DNA of 64,000 nt from Candidatus Gastranaerophilales bacterium. GTDB lineage: Bacteria > Cyanobacteriota > Vampirovibrionia > Gastranaerophilales > Gastranaerophilaceae. Numbering within the stretch: position 1 is the first letter of the stretch; each line of letters begins with the position of its first letter. This document shows, one piece after another, positions 6,826 through 15,899 of the stretch. The stretch lies in assembly GCA_003150395.1 (NCBI GenBank), contig QAMI01000010.1, positions 1 to 64,000 on the forward strand. The letters are read 5' to 3'. The position numbers and the translations under genes are program-made. The notes beneath the pieces are model-generated. The model was given only the letters and a program-made list of their open reading frames with translations, did not search any database and was not told the DNA's origin.

Positions 6826-9153
6826 TTAACCCTTCTTAATTCCAAACAGTCGAAATTCGCCAGGCTCAAGATGTTCTATTAAAATTGCGTTGTCTTGAGT
6901 TTTATATTTCTTTTTCACAAAATTTTCGTCTTCGATAACGTATTCAGAGGTGATTTTGAATTCGCCCGGAAGTTGAAGTGTTTTATTATGAAGCGCTTCA
7001 CCGTTGACAATTTCGCCGTAAGAATTTCCTTTGTCGTCACATTTTGTAATTTTTTCGGTCGGATATTTGTAGTTTGCAACAACTAAAAATGCGGATTTTA
7101 TCGGTTCTTTTGACACCATCCATGCTGCAAAACCGTCATCTTCCTGTAATATTATCTGAGCTTCGCCGTCTGTAATTACGTTGTGATGTTTTACAAACCT
7201 GTCAATCGCATCGAATTTTTTGTAAAATTCGTAATGATTTTCGCGCGCCATTGAAATTTCTTCTCCGATAACGCTTTCAATTCCGGTTTTGGTAAAGCTT
7301 TCATCACCGTCAATGTAAAGCATTGGTCTTTGAGCAAATTTGCCGCCCGGCATAAATTTGTATTTAAACCATTTGAAAAGCGCGCCTTTTTCACCCAATT
7401 GACCCGGGTATTGATCGATACTTCTGAATTCTCCGTCTTGATTGTTGTAAGTTTTCAGAATAGACAATTTATTATCTTTTTTTAAATTGACATTATAGTT
7501 TGAAAGATGATTGTTATCTTGAGCAATGCATTCCGGAGTTTTGGAAGATTGAGACACGATGTCGTTACCCCATAGCAAATCGAAGTTCATATCTTCGTGA
7601 TATTCTTTCAAAAAGTCATCCCAGAGCATGTATTCTGCCAGAGTTCCGAAATATGGGATTTTGTTTTTCATGGCATTATTGAGTTTATTTAAAACAACTC
7701 TAGGAGCACGATAGCTTATTGGTTTTCCGTCTTTTTCTGAAACCTCATCAACAATGTGGTCAATGTGGTCAACTCGGAAACCGTCGAAATTGTATTCGGA
7801 TTGAAGTTTTTGCATATAATCTATGAAATAATCAATTACCGGCTCGTTAAACGTTCCGTTTTCAAGATATGCAAAATAATATGGCGTCTGGCAGTCCAAA
7901 TTTGCAAAGCAGGAAACATCTTCGCCTTTGAAGTTGTAATGCTTATATATCGGGTAATCTCTGCCTTCGCTCATTTTGTCAAAAACAGGGACGCCTGCTG
8001 AACACCATGCTCCGCCGGGTGCAGGCCAGAGACCTTCTTTTATAAGGCGCTGGATTATTTCAATTTGTTTTGTAATGTCGTTTTCTTCAAGTTTTTTACC
8101 GGCTTTTATTCCAAGTTCTTGGGCGACAATTTCTCTTATGCGTTTGTGGAGTTTTTGCTGGTAATTTTTTGTGAGCATTGCGTTTGAAGTTTGTTTTTTG
8201 AAAGGTTCAAGAACTTTTTCAAATGCGTTGTAAATTTTTTGATAATTTTCTGCAAGCTCGCCTGCGCTGCCGTTTAAAGTTTGAAGATAAATGTTTTTGA
8301 CAACTTCAATGTCATCTTCGTCGCAGGTTTCAATGCCATTGTTTTTAAGCTCTTCTTTAAGCTGATTGTTTGAAATTTTTGCAAGAGAACTAACCTGCTT
8401 TTTTAAATTTTGGATTAAATCTTCTATGTCATACCATCTAGCGATTTCGGGATTTGCAAGAACTGCTTTTGAAAATCTTCCAGTCTGCGGCAGTATATCA
8501 TAAATTACCGGATGTCCTGCAAGCTGTGCAAATGTTATGAAAGTCTGCACCTGTCCTTTTGCATCAAGCCCTGTCAGGTCGTAAATCTCTTTATCAAAAA
8601 GCTTTTCACTGACCTCGCTGCTTTTTGGAAGATAAGCGCACCCGAATTCTCTTGGATGAAATGGAATTAAATATATTGTCGTATTAAAAATTTCGTTTTG
8701 AATATTTCCGGTCGGGAGGATAAGGAGCTGCCTCAGCCAGTCCATAAACTTTCCGGTTTCTTTTGTTTTGTTTCCGTCTTTTAGGCCTGCAAGGTTAATT
8801 AATTTGATGTCATGTCCTTCTTTTTTTATCCATTCGGAATTTTTCACATTGTCGCGTGCCAGCACACTTATGCGCTTATCCTCAAATCGGAATTTGCCCT
8901 CATTAAATATATGGTTATCTATCCATTTGTACTGGAGGGCATAAAGAACTTCCGCATCGGTTAGTTCATCCAATGCTTTTATATAAGGAAAATTTAAATA
9001 GCCATATTTAAGCATGACATTTTTAAGATAAGTTTTTCTCTCATCAGAAATATTTTTTACGCCAAAGTGGTCGGATAATTTTGTGTAAATCTCATTTATA
9101 AGTACATCTTTTGGAGGATTTTTACCTTTTCGTCCAAACAAAAATTTTAACAT
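6826..9153 (-). CDS. Alpha-amylase-like glycoside hydrolase (GH13-like)
   Basis: The product is 775 residues with no signal peptide, so it is probably cytoplasmic. The catalytic-barrel signature GFRVDHIDHIVDE matches GH13 region II with its nucleophile Asp. FGTLAEYMLWDDF fits region III with the acid/base Glu. NNQDGE further on may represent the degenerate region IV. It would act on alpha-glucans or a phosphorylated sugar glycoside; the substrate cannot be deduced. Glycogen synthase is also encoded in this window, so glycogen turnover is a reasonable role. The N-terminal 200 residues are not recognised. Family assignment is moderately sure, exact activity is not. Confidence 0.7.
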   Translation of the reverse strand: MLKFLFGRKGKNPPKDVLINEIYTKLSDHFGVKNISDERKTYLKNVMLKYGYLNFPYIKALDELTDAEVLYALQYKWIDNHIFNEGKFRFEDKRISVLARDNVKNSEWIKKEGHDIKLINLAGLKDGNKTKETGKFMDWLRQLLILPTGNIQNEIFNTTIYLIPFHPREFGCAYLPKSSEVSEKLFDKEIYDLTGLDAKGQVQTFITFAQLAGHPVIYDILPQTGRFSKAVLANPEIARWYDIEDLIQNLKKQVSSLAKISNNQLKEELKNNGIETCDEDDIEVVKNIYLQTLNGSAGELAENYQKIYNAFEKVLEPFKKQTSNAMLTKNYQQKLHKRIREIVAQELGIKAGKKLEENDITKQIEIIQRLIKEGLWPAPGGAWCSAGVPVFDKMSEGRDYPIYKHYNFKGEDVSCFANLDCQTPYYFAYLENGTFNEPVIDYFIDYMQKLQSEYNFDGFRVDHIDHIVDEVSEKDGKPISYRAPRVVLNKLNNAMKNKIPYFGTLAEYMLWDDFLKEYHEDMNFDLLWGNDIVSQSSKTPECIAQDNNHLSNYNVNLKKDNKLSILKTYNNQDGEFRSIDQYPGQLGEKGALFKWFKYKFMPGGKFAQRPMLYIDGDESFTKTGIESVIGEEISMARENHYEFYKKFDAIDRFVKHHNVITDGEAQIILQEDDGFAAWMVSKEPIKSAFLVVANYKYPTEKITKCDDKGNSYGEIVNGEALHNKTLQLPGEFKITSEYVIEDENFVKKKYKTQDNAILIEHLEPGEFRLFGIKKG

Positions 9154-9345
9154 TTAGACACTCCCTTCTTCCATTACTAAAGGATTATAGCACAATTTAA
9201 AAAAATCTTCTGTAAAAAAATATTAATTGTACTTTATACAATATTAGCTGATAGGGTAATGGATTAATTCATAAAGCTATCATTTAATAGTCATGTCGAC
9301 ATCTGAAAAGTTAATTTAAAAGTTTATTAAAAAGAGAGGTGAAAA

Positions 9346-10050
9346 ATGGTACAAAATCTTCAAACTTCCGAACTCTGCATGAGCGGGCAAAAAGTTCTCA
9401 ATATCATTATTGTTGAGGATTTCAAATTAACAAGAGTCGGGCTTCGATGCGCGCTTAATGAAAATCCGGATATGGAAGTTGTGGCAGAAAGCGAAGATGC
9501 TATTGAAGGTATTAAGCTTATTGAAAAATACAAACCCGATGTTGTTTTAATGGATTTGGGGCTTCCGGGCATGAATGGTATTGAAGCAATGATTAAAGTT
9601 AAAGAATTTGCTCCAGAAACAAAAATTATTGCACTTACATCTCATGACAGGGAAGAAGAAGTTATTGCGGCATTGAGTTCTGGTGCAAGCGCTTATTGTT
9701 TGAAGGATATTGATCCTCAAAAGTTAGCAGATGTCGTACGTGATGTATCAGTCGGGGTTTGCTGGATTGATCCTGTGGTTGCGCAAATGGCCCTGAATGC
9801 ATTCCCAAAAGTTGATAACATCGGCTTTTTACCAAGTAAGTCGCATGGTGAAGGAAGGGTACCGCTTACTGAACGCGAATATGAGGTTCTGAAGCATCTT
9901 GTGACAGGGAAAAGTAATACTGAAATTGCAAAAGAACTTATTGTAAGCGTTCATACAGCAAAAGCTCATGTGTGTTCGATTTTGCAGAAAATGTGCGTGA
10001 ATGACAGAGTTCAGGCTGCAGTCAAAGCTGTTAAAGAGGGCATGGTGTAA
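9346..10050 (+). CDS. NarL/FixJ-type response regulator
   Basis: The product is 234 residues. The receiver domain spans about 17-135: acidic pair Glu24/Asp25, phosphoacceptor Asp70 in LMDLGLPGM, Ser99 in ALTSH, and Lys120 in CLKD. A LuxR-type helix-turn-helix covers about 174-230 (LTEREYEVLKHLVTGKSNTE). It is a complete two-domain regulator that would be phosphorylated by a histidine kinase encoded elsewhere. The start has an AGAGAGGTG ribosome binding site. A strong terminator separates it from the downstream poly-G pilin A, so co-transcription is unlikely. Confidence 0.93.
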   Translation: MVQNLQTSELCMSGQKVLNIIIVEDFKLTRVGLRCALNENPDMEVVAESEDAIEGIKLIEKYKPDVVLMDLGLPGMNGIEAMIKVKEFAPETKIIALTSHDREEEVIAALSSGASAYCLKDIDPQKLADVVRDVSVGVCWIDPVVAQMALNAFPKVDNIGFLPSKSHGEGRVPLTEREYEVLKHLVTGKSNTEIAKELIVSVHTAKAHVCSILQKMCVNDRVQAAVKAVKEGMV

Positions 10051-10059
10051 TTTTTTGTT

Positions 10060-10089
10060 AAAAAAGCAGGATTGCAATCCTGCTTTTTT
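10060..10089 (+). terminator. Terminator of NarL-type regulator gene
   Basis: AAAAAGCAGGATT / AATCCTGCTTTTT is a near-perfect long stem ending in a T run. It is probably bidirectional. Confidence 0.9.
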
Positions 10090-10156
10090 CATGTTATATT
10101 TAAGTAAGTAAATAGTATGAAAAATGCAAAAGGAGTAATAAGGTTGAAATTAAGAT

Positions 10157-10939
10157 TTGACAATACTTTCCGGGGGGGGGGGGCAGCCTAAAACCTCCTT
10201 ATTAACAGCTTTTGGAACTAATGGTTTTACTTTAGCTGAAGTCTTGATTACTATAAGTATAATTGGAATAGTTGCGGCAATTACATTACCCGCATTAATT
10301 CAACGAAATAATAATAAAGTAACAGAAGCTCGTCTTAAAAAATTTTATTCAGTTATTAATCAGGCAGTTATTCTTTCAGAGCTTGAAAATGGTGACAGAA
10401 AAGATTGGTATAGAGATTATTCAGGTGCCGTTATAGACCCCGACGGCAAACCTATTGAGGGTACTTCTGAGGCTGAGAAGTGGTTTATGCAGTATATCGG
10501 CAAGTATTTGAAAATTGTAGGCAAAGAGACTACTGATAGGGGAATGTTTATTGTATATTTTGAAGATGGTAGCGCCTTAATGCAATTAAACCATGGTACA
10601 ACGCGTGACTGGGTGTTTTATCCACAAAAAGTTAAAAGATGTGTTGAAAGATATGGTTATCCTACATCTATTACTTCAGGTGGTTTAGGTGTTTGTGCTT
10701 TTGCCTTTGGGTTTGTACCTGGAAAACCCGGGCAAACACAAACAGAAGCAGAAGCGACAGGGTTTGGGTTTCTATATAATAAAGGTTTTGAGTCCTATAC
10801 TTATGCATGGGATGGAAGCCGTGAATTCTTAATAGAGCACTGCAAAGATAATTCAACTAAGGGGGTCTATTGCACTATGCTTATCCAGCTTAATAACTGG
10901 CAAATTCCAAAAGATTATCCGCATAAAGTCAGTTATTAA
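10157..10939 (+). CDS. Poly-G pilin A: type IV pilin-like protein with 12-G tract
   Basis: The pilin frame is open from before the tract to a stop at 10937-10939. The core NGFTLAEVLITISIIGIVAA carries Gly before the cleavage site and Glu5, then an N-helix and a tail GVYCTMLIQLNNWQIPKDYP like pilins B and E. The coordinate given uses a TTG at 10157, the first start in that frame, but it has no good ribosome binding site. The start with a proper site (AGGAG at 10131-10135) is TTG 10144. From there the 12-G tract (10172-10183) shifts translation into a frame that stops after 20 codons. Eleven Gs would join leader and pilin. This copy lacks the DxNG motif of the other seven pilins. It overlaps the convergent kinase gene by 11 bp. 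Confidence 0.75.
   Translation: MTILSGGGGQPKTSLLTAFGTNGFTLAEVLITISIIGIVAAITLPALIQRNNNKVTEARLKKFYSVINQAVILSELENGDRKDWYRDYSGAVIDPDGKPIEGTSEAEKWFMQYIGKYLKIVGKETTDRGMFIVYFEDGSALMQLNHGTTRDWVFYPQKVKRCVERYGYPTSITSGGLGVCAFAFGFVPGKPGQTQTEAEATGFGFLYNKGFESYTYAWDGSREFLIEHCKDNSTKGVYCTMLIQLNNWQIPKDYPHKVSY
10172..10183 (+). repeat. Poly-G tract (12 G) in pilin A
   Basis: Twelve consecutive Gs follow TTTCC. They lie 28 bases after leader start TTG 10144. The leader is out of frame with the pilin at this length; 11 or 14 Gs would restore the frame. The leader bases differ from those of pilins B-E. Confidence 0.9.
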
Positions 10940-11444
10940 TCTTGTTTATTATTTCGATAACCTGTTTGGTAAGATTGTCATAATCACCATTATTGTCAAT
11001 TATAAAATCCCAATTTTTTATGTTATCAAGACCTGTTTCTGTTATATCAGTTTCACCTATTAATTCCCCGCGTTTTGCTCTTGTTTCACGGGTTGCTTCA
11101 ACTCTTATTGTTAAAGCGCCTGCATTTTTGAAAACCTCATATTCATGCGGAACTCTGACATCTGTGACAATTATATTTCCGTCCTGTTCAAGAATTTTTT
11201 TTAACCAGTAATCCGGGTCTTGTGAGCGGCCCCAATTACCTAAGTTTATTAAGTCTTGGCGATAGACGGCTTTATTTTTTTCTATTTCTTCATAAGAAAG
11301 TTTTTTTTCTTTTCCGTAAGTTATTTTTATAATATCGCCCATTGCGCAGCGTTTAAAATCTGGCATTTTTTCAAGCATAATTTTTGCCGCAGTATCCTTT
11401 CCAGAATACTGTTTGCCTGAAAATATAATTATTTTTTCTGCCAT
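10929..11444 (-). CDS. P-loop kinase resembling phosphomevalonate/dNMP kinase
   Basis: The product is 171 residues. A P-loop FSGKQYSGKDT lies at residues 8-18. The downstream pattern YRQDLINLGNWGRSQDPDYW, IIVTDVRVPHEYEVF and ETGLDNIKNWDFIIDNNG resembles the animal-type phosphomevalonate kinase family and the related phage-type dNMP kinases. It would transfer a phosphate from ATP to a small phosphorylated substrate. The substrate cannot be decided by reading; a dephospho-CoA-kinase-like role is also possible. The 3' end overlaps the convergent pilin A by 11 bp. Confidence 0.65.
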   Translation of the reverse strand: MAEKIIIFSGKQYSGKDTAAKIMLEKMPDFKRCAMGDIIKITYGKEKKLSYEEIEKNKAVYRQDLINLGNWGRSQDPDYWLKKILEQDGNIIVTDVRVPHEYEVFKNAGALTIRVEATRETRAKRGELIGETDITETGLDNIKNWDFIIDNNGDYDNLTKQVIEIINKINN

Positions 11445-11643
11445 ATTATCTCCTTTTCTTTAAAAATAACATAGAGAAAATGAAATGTGAATGTATTGAT
11501 TTGTTATTTCTCTTTCACTTAATATTTGTAAACATAAAATTTGCAATTTTGCTATGTTGGTCGTAGTATGAAAAAAGCACGCGCCGCAAAAGTTACGGCT
11601 TGTGACTGCAAATGAGTGTAAATAGTACAATAATGGATGTGTT

Positions 11644-12516
11644 ATGGCTTTAAACTTTCAAGAATTGGTTTTTAATTTACAAAAATTTTGGTCGGACTAT
11701 GGCTGTATAATTCAGCAGCCTTATGATATCGAAAAAGGTGCTTCTACAATGAATCCTGCAACCTTTTTACGTTCCCTCGGGCCGGAACCCTGGAATACTG
11801 CAATGATTGAACCATGCAGAAGACCTACCGATGCAAGATACGGGGAAAATCCAAACAGATTAGGGCATTATTATCAGTTTCAGGTTATTTTGAAACCTTC
11901 TCCCGACAATGCTCAAGAGCTTTACTTGAAAAGTTTGGAGGCTATGGGTATAAACTTGAAAGAACATGACGTTAGGTTTGTTGAGGATAACTGGGAATCT
12001 CCGACTTTAGGTGCCGCTGGTGTCGGTTGGGAAGTCTGGCTTGACGGCATGGAAATTACTCAATTTACATATTTCCAACAGGTTGGCGGTTTGGAAGTTA
12101 AACCTGTTGCGCTTGAGTTAACTTACGGGCTTGAGCGTATTGCTATGTATTTGCAAAATAAAGCTTCAGTTTATGACATTATGTGGAATGATAAGCTAAA
12201 ATACGGCGAAATCTTCTTACAAAATGAAATTGAACAGTCTAAATATAATTTCGAAGTTTCAGATGCTAAAAGCTTATTCACTATGTTTGACCTCTACCAG
12301 AAAGAAGTCGATAATTGTATTAGCGCAAAACTTGTCCTTCCTGCTTATGATTATGTTTTAAAATGCTCACATACTTTTAACTTACTGGATGCGAGAGGAG
12401 TAATCAGCAAGGATGAAAGAATTAACTTTATAAACAGAGTTAGAACAATGGCTTCTGCCGTTGCAAAATTGTACGTAGCTCAAAGAGAAGAACTTGGCTT
12501 CCCTCTTTGTAAATAA
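11644..12516 (+). CDS. glyQ: Glycine--tRNA ligase alpha subunit
   Basis: The product is 290 residues, the standard GlyQ length. It starts NFQELVFNLQKFWSDYGCII and contains PATFLRSLGPEPWNTAMIEP, RRPTDARYGENPNRLGHYYQ and GWEVWLDGMEITQFTYFQQV, all diagnostic of the alpha subunit of the tetrameric enzyme. It charges tRNA-Gly together with the beta subunit. glyS is not next to it, which is unusual; the downstream gene is an amino acid permease 14 bp away. The upstream 200 bp contain no recognisable T-box leader. Confidence 0.97.
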   Translation: MALNFQELVFNLQKFWSDYGCIIQQPYDIEKGASTMNPATFLRSLGPEPWNTAMIEPCRRPTDARYGENPNRLGHYYQFQVILKPSPDNAQELYLKSLEAMGINLKEHDVRFVEDNWESPTLGAAGVGWEVWLDGMEITQFTYFQQVGGLEVKPVALELTYGLERIAMYLQNKASVYDIMWNDKLKYGEIFLQNEIEQSKYNFEVSDAKSLFTMFDLYQKEVDNCISAKLVLPAYDYVLKCSHTFNLLDARGVISKDERINFINRVRTMASAVAKLYVAQREELGFPLCK

Positions 12517-12530
12517 AATAAGGATATTTA

Positions 12531-14129
12531 ATGGCAACTAGATTTGAACGTCCAACTTTATCAAAAAACTTTATTCAAAGATTAATTAGAATTAAAAACC
12601 CCGATGAAATGCTTGAAGCTGCAAAGGCTGACGGTTTGGAAAAAACTCTTGGCGTTTGGGATTTGATAATATTAGGCATTGGTGCAATTATCGGAAGCGG
12701 AATTTTCGCTATAGTCGGTATTGCCGCTGCCGGTGGTCCTGAAAGCGTTGGTGCAGGGCCTGCTTTAACTGTTTCAATGGTTCTGGCCGCTGTGTGTTGC
12801 GTTTTTTCAGCGCTTTGTTACAGCGAATTTGCGACAATGATTCCAGTGTCGGGCGGTGCTTATATTTATACATTTGCTACACTTGGTGAATTTGCAGCGT
12901 GGATGGTTGGCTGGGTTTTGATGCTTGAATATGCAATCGGATTTATTGCGGTTGCTTGTGCCTGGTCAAATCACTTTATACAATTCCTGCAAGGGTTTTC
13001 AAAATATCTTCCAGCGTGGATTGCAAATCCGCCGGTTTATCTTGTAAATGATGTCAAATCAGCTACAAAAATTCTTTTAGACAGCGGTGTTGACCCTCAT
13101 TCGGTTATTCCTACAATATTTGGTATGCCAATTTGTATAAACATTCCTGCAATTGCAATTATTATTGCAATGACATTAATTTTGATAAGAGGAACAAAGG
13201 ATTCAACAAAAATGGCAGCTGTAATGGTGGCTGTTAAAATAGGCGTAATAGCATTATTTGTAATTGCCGGAGCATTCTTTATTAAGCCTGAGAATTGGAC
13301 GCCTTTTGCTCCAAATGGGTTTGAAGGAATTTTCATGGGCGCGTTTATAATTTTCTTTGCATATATCGGCTTTGACGCTCTTGCTACTGCTGCCGAAGAA
13401 TGTAAAAATCCACAAAAAGATTTGCCAATTGGTATTATTGGTTCCTTAATAATTACAACTATTGTTTATGTCCTTGTTGCGCTTGTAATGACTGGTATGC
13501 AGGCAACACAAGGGACTGTACCTGCTGGATTTTTAAAAGCTCCGATGGCATATGCAATGACAACAATCGCTCATCAAAATTGGGCAGCAGGACTGATTTC
13601 AATCGGTTCTCTGGCTGGTTTAACTTCTGTTCTTCTGGTACTTCAGATGGCTGCAACAAGAATTCTGTATGCTATGAGCCGTGATAATTTTATTTCAAAA
13701 AGATTTCAGAAATTGCACCCGAAATTCCATACCCCGCACGTTTTGACATGGACGGTAGCTTTGCTTTCAGTTATCGGAGTTCTCACACTTGATTTGAATG
13801 TTGCTGCAGAACTCTGTAATTTCGGAACATTCACATCTTTCATAATCGTGTGTGTCGCAGTATTAATATTACGTAAAACAGATCCTGACAGACCTCGTCC
13901 GTTTAAGGTTCCTTTTGCGCCTGTTACACCAATTTTAGGAATTCTTTGCTGCGGCGGTTTGATGGTGTATTCAATGAAGTTTTTAACAACTTCAGCGCTT
14001 CTCTTCCCGCTTTGGCTTGGAATTGGTGCGTTTATATACTTCTTCTATGGTTACAGAAAAAATCGTTATAAAGAAAACGAAATTCACAAGGAGAAAGTTG
14101 AACAGCGCCGTCTTGAACTTCAAAAATAG
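12531..14129 (+). CDS. APC-family amino acid permease (cationic amino acid transporter-like)
   Basis: The product is 532 residues with about twelve to fourteen hydrophobic segments. The first membrane segment carries the APC substrate-binding motif GIGAIIGSGIFAIVG. Later motifs are VSGGAYIYTFATLGEFAAW, FAYIGFDALATAAEECKNPQ and DPDRPRPFKVPFAP, which match the YfnA/CAT branch. It moves an amino acid across the inner membrane by proton or sodium symport, or by exchange. The downstream paralogue at 14200 is very similar. The gene follows glyQ by 14 bp and probably shares its transcript. Confidence 0.9.
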   Translation: MATRFERPTLSKNFIQRLIRIKNPDEMLEAAKADGLEKTLGVWDLIILGIGAIIGSGIFAIVGIAAAGGPESVGAGPALTVSMVLAAVCCVFSALCYSEFATMIPVSGGAYIYTFATLGEFAAWMVGWVLMLEYAIGFIAVACAWSNHFIQFLQGFSKYLPAWIANPPVYLVNDVKSATKILLDSGVDPHSVIPTIFGMPICINIPAIAIIIAMTLILIRGTKDSTKMAAVMVAVKIGVIALFVIAGAFFIKPENWTPFAPNGFEGIFMGAFIIFFAYIGFDALATAAEECKNPQKDLPIGIIGSLIITTIVYVLVALVMTGMQATQGTVPAGFLKAPMAYAMTTIAHQNWAAGLISIGSLAGLTSVLLVLQMAATRILYAMSRDNFISKRFQKLHPKFHTPHVLTWTVALLSVIGVLTLDLNVAAELCNFGTFTSFIIVCVAVLILRKTDPDRPRPFKVPFAPVTPILGILCCGGLMVYSMKFLTTSALLFPLWLGIGAFIYFFYGYRKNRYKENEIHKEKVEQRRLELQK

Positions 14130-14199
14130 TTAAGCGGCAGTTATCTACGCGGCTCAAAAGCCTGCCGAATTTATAAGATAGTAAAATTGGAAATTGAAA

Positions 14200-15753
14200 A
14201 TGATTAAAAGTATAATTACAAACGCATTAAAGAAAAAAAGTCCTGACGAACTTATAGCAACAAGTAAAAAGTCAGAATTGAAAAAGACCTTGAATGTTTT
14301 TGACCTTATCGTAATTGGTATTGGCGCAGTTGTCGGCACCGGAATTTTCACAATTGTCGGAAGCGCAATTCAGGGTGGTCCTGAAGGTGTAGGTGCGGGG
14401 CCAGCGATTATAATTTCAATGATTTTGGCTGTTGTTGCCTGTATATTTTCAGCACTTTGTTATAGTGAAATCGCTGCGATGATACCGGTTGCCGGAAGTG
14501 CCTACACATATACTTATGCAACAATGGGCGAATTTATGGCATGGATGGTCGGATGGATTTTGATGCTGGAATATGCAATCGGAAATATTACGGTTGCGAG
14601 TGCTTGGACCGGTTACTTCACACAGCTTTTAAAAGGTTTTAAACAGGTTCTTCCAGATTTTATTGTGCAATTTCCGATTTGGCTTAGAATGGATTACCGT
14701 TCTATAGCTGCTATTTGCGACAAATACGGAATGGATATTCATGATAAAATCCCTTATCTTTTCGGACATATACCAGTTGCAATGAATTTGCCGGCAATGG
14801 CAATTGTGCTTGTTCTGACAATGCTTTTAATTAAAGGCGTGAAAGAATCCACAAGATTTGCCGGTATTATGGTTGGTGTTAATTTGCTTATTATAACCTC
14901 ATTCATACTTGTTGGCGCGTTTTATGTGAAGCCTGAAACTTGGGTGCCGTTTGCGCCGAATGGCTTTAGCGGCGTGTTTATGGGTGCGTTTTTGATTTTC
15001 TTTGCATATATTGGATTTGACGCAATCTCAACAACAGCAGAAGAAACCGAAAATCCACAGAGAGATTTACCGATTGGTATTTTGGGAACTTTGTTTATCT
15101 GTACTGTATTGTATATTGGTGTTGCGCTTGTTTTGACAGGAACTGTTCCGTTTGGACAAATAGATACTCAGGCTCCAATTGCGCATGCTATGAGATTTAT
15201 TGGAAAAGATTGGTTTGCAGGTTTAATTTCAGTCGGCGCACTTTGCGGGTTAACATCAGTCTTATTAATTTATCAGCTTGGTACAACGCGTATTTTATAT
15301 GCAATGAGCCGCGACAGATTTTTGCCGAAATCTTTAAGATTAATACATAAAAAATTCAGAACTCCGCATGTTTTGACCTGGATAAGCGGTATTATAGTAA
15401 TTTTGTGTTCGCTGTTTATGGATTTGAACATTTCGGCTGAACTTTGTAATTTTGGTACGTTTACATCGTTTATTGTTATTTGTATTGCAGTATTAATTCT
15501 TAGAAAAACAGATCCTGACAGACCGCGTCCGTTCAAAGTTCCATTTTCTCCGGTATTTCCGGTACTTGGTATTATTACCTGCGGCGGGCTGATGGTTTAT
15601 TCAATGAAATTTTTGACAACATCATCTTTATACTTCCCGTTGTGGCTTTTAATTGGTCTTGCAATTTATGCAGGCTACGGCTATGAACAGAAAAGACTTG
15701 AAGAAAAACAAAAAGCTCAAAGAATCATAAAACAACCTAAAGTTGAAGTGTAA
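14200..15753 (+). CDS. APC-family amino acid permease, tandem paralogue
   Basis: The product is 517 residues from ATG 14200. A TTG six bases earlier is possible but less likely, and neither has a strong ribosome binding site. It shares IGIGAVVGTGIFTIVG, VAGSAYTYTYATMGEFMAWM, FFAYIGFDAISTTAEE and DPDRPRPFKVPFSP with the upstream permease, so the pair arose by tandem duplication. The ligand loop differs (VVGTGIF against IIGSGIF), so substrates may differ. Poly-G pilin B follows. Confidence 0.9.
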   Translation: MIKSIITNALKKKSPDELIATSKKSELKKTLNVFDLIVIGIGAVVGTGIFTIVGSAIQGGPEGVGAGPAIIISMILAVVACIFSALCYSEIAAMIPVAGSAYTYTYATMGEFMAWMVGWILMLEYAIGNITVASAWTGYFTQLLKGFKQVLPDFIVQFPIWLRMDYRSIAAICDKYGMDIHDKIPYLFGHIPVAMNLPAMAIVLVLTMLLIKGVKESTRFAGIMVGVNLLIITSFILVGAFYVKPETWVPFAPNGFSGVFMGAFLIFFAYIGFDAISTTAEETENPQRDLPIGILGTLFICTVLYIGVALVLTGTVPFGQIDTQAPIAHAMRFIGKDWFAGLISVGALCGLTSVLLIYQLGTTRILYAMSRDRFLPKSLRLIHKKFRTPHVLTWISGIIVILCSLFMDLNISAELCNFGTFTSFIVICIAVLILRKTDPDRPRPFKVPFSPVFPVLGIITCGGLMVYSMKFLTTSSLYFPLWLLIGLAIYAGYGYEQKRLEEKQKAQRIIKQPKVEV

Positions 15754-15846
15754 TATTGAAACAAATACAAATTGAAGACAGGCTGAAAATGTTAATTAAT
15801 TTAAAGGAGTGCTAGTATGAAAAAGCAAGCTATGATTGGATTTCCA

Positions 15847-15857
15847 GGGGGGGGGGG
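15847..15857 (+). repeat. Poly-G tract (11 G) in pilin B
   Basis: Eleven Gs follow leader ATG 15817, which has AAAGGAG upstream. The leader reads MKKQAMIGFP. At 11 Gs the leader frame stops at TGA after TRRIRS. Twelve (or 9) Gs would join it to the pilin frame, which is open across the tract and reads HPQNTLLNGF just after it. Confidence 0.9.
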
Positions 15858-15899
15858 CACCCGCAGAATACGCTCCTGAATGGTTTTGAAATAAATCCG

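Noticed and set aside
11445..11643. Possible T-box leader before glyQ
   Set aside because: No T-box consensus, specifier stem or terminator/antiterminator pair is visible in the 200-bp region.
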